The translations under genes were made by a program, and so were the position numbers. Of a stretch of DNA of 64,000 bases, positions 62,263 through 64,000 are shown piece by piece. Source of the DNA: CAIKLP01 sp039798705 (GTDB taxonomy: Bacteria; Bacteroidota; Bacteroidia; Sphingobacteriales; Sphingobacteriaceae); contig JBDKFN010000002.1 of assembly GCA_039798705.1 (NCBI GenBank), forward strand, positions 36,597 through 100,596. The letters run 5' to 3'. Position 1 is the stretch's first letter, and every line of letters begins with the position of its first letter. Below the pieces are notes generated by a model. It saw nothing but the letters and a program-made list of their open reading frames with translations. It was not told the origin of the DNA and made no database searches.

Positions 62263-63389
62263 AACAAAAAATAATTCGTTATGGAATTGCGATTATCTTA
62301 ATAGCTAATCTTGCAATTTGGGCAACTGGTACTACCTATATTTACAAGGCGCTTATTCATCAACAAGCCAACATAGATGATTTAAACATTTTTGAATTTA
62401 GGACAATACCAAACAATGGCCCTAAAATGCCTTGGCCTAGCGCTATAGACAAAAATACACATCCGCTTTCAGACTCCTTAAGAAAAACACTTACAGAGAC
62501 CGAATCGGTTGCATTTCTAGTGATTAAAAACGACTCCATTAAATATGAGGAATATTGGGACGGTTACGGAGACAGTTCCTATTCTAATTCTTTTTCAATG
62601 GCAAAAAGTATCATTAGTATTTTAGTAGGTATTGCAATCGATGAAGGGAAAATTGGAAGTGTAAATGATCCTATTGGAAAATATCTTCCAACATATAATA
62701 GTGGTGAGCTTGCGAAAATAACCATCAAAGATTTATTAAGAATGGCTTCAGGATTAAATTTTCACGAATCTTATAGCACACCTATAAATCAAACTACAGA
62801 TGCGTATTATGGAAATGACTTAAAGAAATTGGTATTTTCATTAAAGGCTGAAAAGCCTGCAGGCACTGAGTTTAAATATAAAAGCGGTGACACACAATTG
62901 TTAGGTTTAGTGCTGAGCGCTGCAACTGGTAAAACAAATGCTGCTTATGCATCTGAAAAATTATGGTCAAAAATTGGTGCAGAACACGATGCTAAATGGA
63001 GCATCGACCATGTTGATGGAGACGAAAAAGCATTCTGTTGTTTTTATACAAATGCGCGTGATTTTGCTAGAATTGGAAAATTATATTTACAAAAAGGGAA
63101 GTGGAATAACGAACAAATAGTAGATAGTAACTGGGTAAACATTTCGACAGAAAGCAATGGTTTAAAAGATGAATTTGGAAATCAAACAGACTACTATGGT
63201 TACCAATGGTGGGTTTTAAAAAATGCCAAAGTTCCTGCATTTTATTGTAGGGGAATTTTGGGTCAGTACATCATAGTTGTTCCTAGCAAAAACACCATAA
63301 TTGTGCGTTTAGGTAAAAAAAGAGGGGACAAAAAAGTGAACAATCACCCCTATGAAGTGATTCAATTTGTCAACGAACTAGCGCAGTAG
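62259..63389 (+). CDS. Beta-lactamase-fold serine hydrolase
   Basis: A 376-residue membrane-anchored enzyme with one N-terminal helix (IAIILIANLAIWATGTTYIY). The class C-type catalytic motif SMAK (Ser113-Lys116, in NSFSMAKSIISIL) is present, as are YKSGDTQLLGLVLS, the Tyr motif equivalent, and GYQWWVLKN near the C-terminus. Relatives include 6-aminohexanoate-dimer hydrolase, esterases and low-molecular-weight penicillin-binding proteins. Substrate cannot be predicted; a resistance role is not supported. It is coupled to lipB. Confidence 0.9.
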   Translation: MKQKIIRYGIAIILIANLAIWATGTTYIYKALIHQQANIDDLNIFEFRTIPNNGPKMPWPSAIDKNTHPLSDSLRKTLTETESVAFLVIKNDSIKYEEYWDGYGDSSYSNSFSMAKSIISILVGIAIDEGKIGSVNDPIGKYLPTYNSGELAKITIKDLLRMASGLNFHESYSTPINQTTDAYYGNDLKKLVFSLKAEKPAGTEFKYKSGDTQLLGLVLSAATGKTNAAYASEKLWSKIGAEHDAKWSIDHVDGDEKAFCCFYTNARDFARIGKLYLQKGKWNNEQIVDSNWVNISTESNGLKDEFGNQTDYYGYQWWVLKNAKVPAFYCRGILGQYIIVVPSKNTIIVRLGKKRGDKKVNNHPYEVIQFVNELAQ

Positions 63390-63405
63390 GCTGATTTAGG
63401 GGTTT

Positions 63406-63433
63406 TTGGATAAAAAAATTATCCTTAGCTTTG
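63406..63433 (+). promoter_or_regulatory. Promoter of the terminal lipoprotein gene (TTG-N17-TAGCTTTG)
   Basis: TTG at 63406-63408 in a T-run and an exact -7 box TAGCTTTG at 63426-63433, 17 bases apart, lie 33 bases before the ATG at 63467. The gap after the upstream stop is only 77 bases, and the elements fill most of it. Confidence 0.65.
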
Positions 63434-63466
63434 TAGCATTAATGTGTTATTAAAAAAACAACCCAT

Positions 63467-64000
63467 ATGAAAAAAACTTTACTCCATAGCGTAATTGCTG
63501 GAACGATCTTATTAGGGTCGACAATTTTTGTTTCTTGTAACGATTTAGGAGTTGCAGTAACAATACCTTACTCACAAGAAGTAAGCTTTCAATTTGACCA
63601 AGTAGACAGTACCGGTGCTTTAGATACTACTGGTGTTATTCCTTCTGGATTAGATTCAATCTTAGCTGCTAACAATGCAGATAGAGACTTATTAGAATCT
63701 ATTACTTTAACAGAATTAAAATTAACCATGGTTGACTCTGCTGGAAATTCTTTAGCAGGTGGCAATTTCAATGCTTTGTCAAACATGACAGCAGCGATTG
63801 CTAATGATACAACTGGTGCATTGTTTCAAAATGTAGCAACTTTAAGTCCAGTACCACAAAATACTAACCCGATTTTCTTAACAGTTGATACAACAGTTGT
63901 AAACATTGTTCCTTACCTAGCTAAGCCTACTTTCAAAGTAAGATTAACAGGTGGTGTTAATACAAGCATCAACACTAAAACTTATGTTAAAGCTAAAATT
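63467..64000 (+). CDS. Lipoprotein of unknown function (3' truncated by window edge)
   Basis: An open frame from ATG at 63467 runs without a stop to the window end (178 codons). The N-terminus is a lipoprotein signal, KKTLLHSVIAGTILLGS followed by TIFVSC, with the lipidated Cys near residue 25. The body is Ser/Thr/Asn-rich and beta-like (SVTFQF-type strands, as in EVSFQFDQVDSTGALDTTGV, and TPKPTFKV-like repeats around KPTFKVRLTGGVN). No named family was recognised. It is probably a surface or periplasmic lipoprotein with its own promoter. Confidence 0.8.
   Translation, partial: MKKTLLHSVIAGTILLGSTIFVSCNDLGVAVTIPYSQEVSFQFDQVDSTGALDTTGVIPSGLDSILAANNADRDLLESITLTELKLTMVDSAGNSLAGGNFNALSNMTAAIANDTTGALFQNVATLSPVPQNTNPIFLTVDTTVVNIVPYLAKPTFKVRLTGGVNTSINTKTYVKAKI

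Noticed and set aside
62259..63389. Antibiotic-resistance beta-lactamase
   Set aside because: The SxxK serine hydrolase fold is shared with many esterases; nothing points to beta-lactam hydrolysis.
1..64000. CRISPR arrays, tRNAs, insertion sequences, prophage or defence genes
   Set aside because: Scanned gaps are at most about 210 bases and show no repeat-spacer pattern, tRNA cloverleaf or transposase.

Overview
The window looks like core chromosome of a low-GC member of the Bacteroidota, probably a Chitinophagia/Sphingobacteriia-type or related lineage. The evidence is: a complete alternative complex III (Act) operon joined to an A-type cytochrome c oxidase; the gliding lipoprotein GldH; a protein ending in a type IX secretion (T9SS) sorting domain; many lipoproteins; almost no Shine-Dalgarno sequences; and repeated TAnnTTTG promoter elements, several with a TTG about 17-22 bases upstream. 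Coding density is very high. No intergenic gap exceeds about 210 bases. I saw no tRNA, rRNA, insertion sequence, prophage, CRISPR array or toxin-antitoxin pair.

Layout. 1-1186: 3' part of a YifB/ComM ATPase. 1198-6910 (minus): phosphate starvation operon, porin-pstS-pstC-pstA-pstB-phoU, with a candidate Pho box upstream. 7122-9059 (minus): an AsmA-like/GT51 peptidoglycan glycosyltransferase. 9126-11700: lipoprotein, Mrp, NifU-like protein, strong terminator, carboxypeptidase-regulatory-like protein. 11697-12703 (minus): ruvX and def. 12823-17087: holB-ricT-gldH followed by an ECF sigma cassette. 17098-21076 (minus): murF, typA, DUF2461. 21088-37915 (minus): a ~17 kb respiratory run. It holds ActA-F (quinol to cytochrome c), CoxA/B, CtaA/CtaB heme A synthesis, two CoxC-type subunits, CoxD, Sco1, DUF420, a small CPMC-motif membrane protein and DUF983. 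38093-45001 (minus): deoxyhypusine synthase-like enzyme, membrane-redoxin fusion, AlgJ/MBOAT pair, recG. 45072-50173: EamA transporter, orphan ParA (minus), Nif3, zinc-ribbon protein, secreted TPR protein. 50163-57012: MFS transporter, T9SS-anchored cyclophilin, dcd, PPTase, dnaG, unknown secreted protein. 57082-61474 (minus): three-subunit transhydrogenase pntA1-pntA2-pntB, prfB with a programmed +1 frameshift, yraN. 61531-64000: lipB, serine hydrolase and a 3'-truncated lipoprotein gene.

How it fits together. The respiratory block encodes the chain from quinol to oxygen and most of its cofactor and assembly factors. The transhydrogenase couples the proton gradient to NADPH. The pst block is a self-contained phosphate uptake system, from outer-membrane porin to the signalling regulator PhoU. 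The rest is housekeeping: replication, translation, recombination and envelope synthesis.

I found no convincing dedicated new system such as a defence island, biosynthetic cluster or mobile element. The most unusual items are: a PstS-like half-domain inside PstC; an AsmA-like domain fused to a GT51 glycosyltransferase; a T9SS-exported cyclophilin; a bacterial deoxyhypusine synthase homologue with the active-site lysine; -7 promoter boxes only four bases before the start codons of prfB and ruvX, suggesting leaderless mRNAs; and terminator-like hairpins pressed against the start codons of two genes of unknown function.
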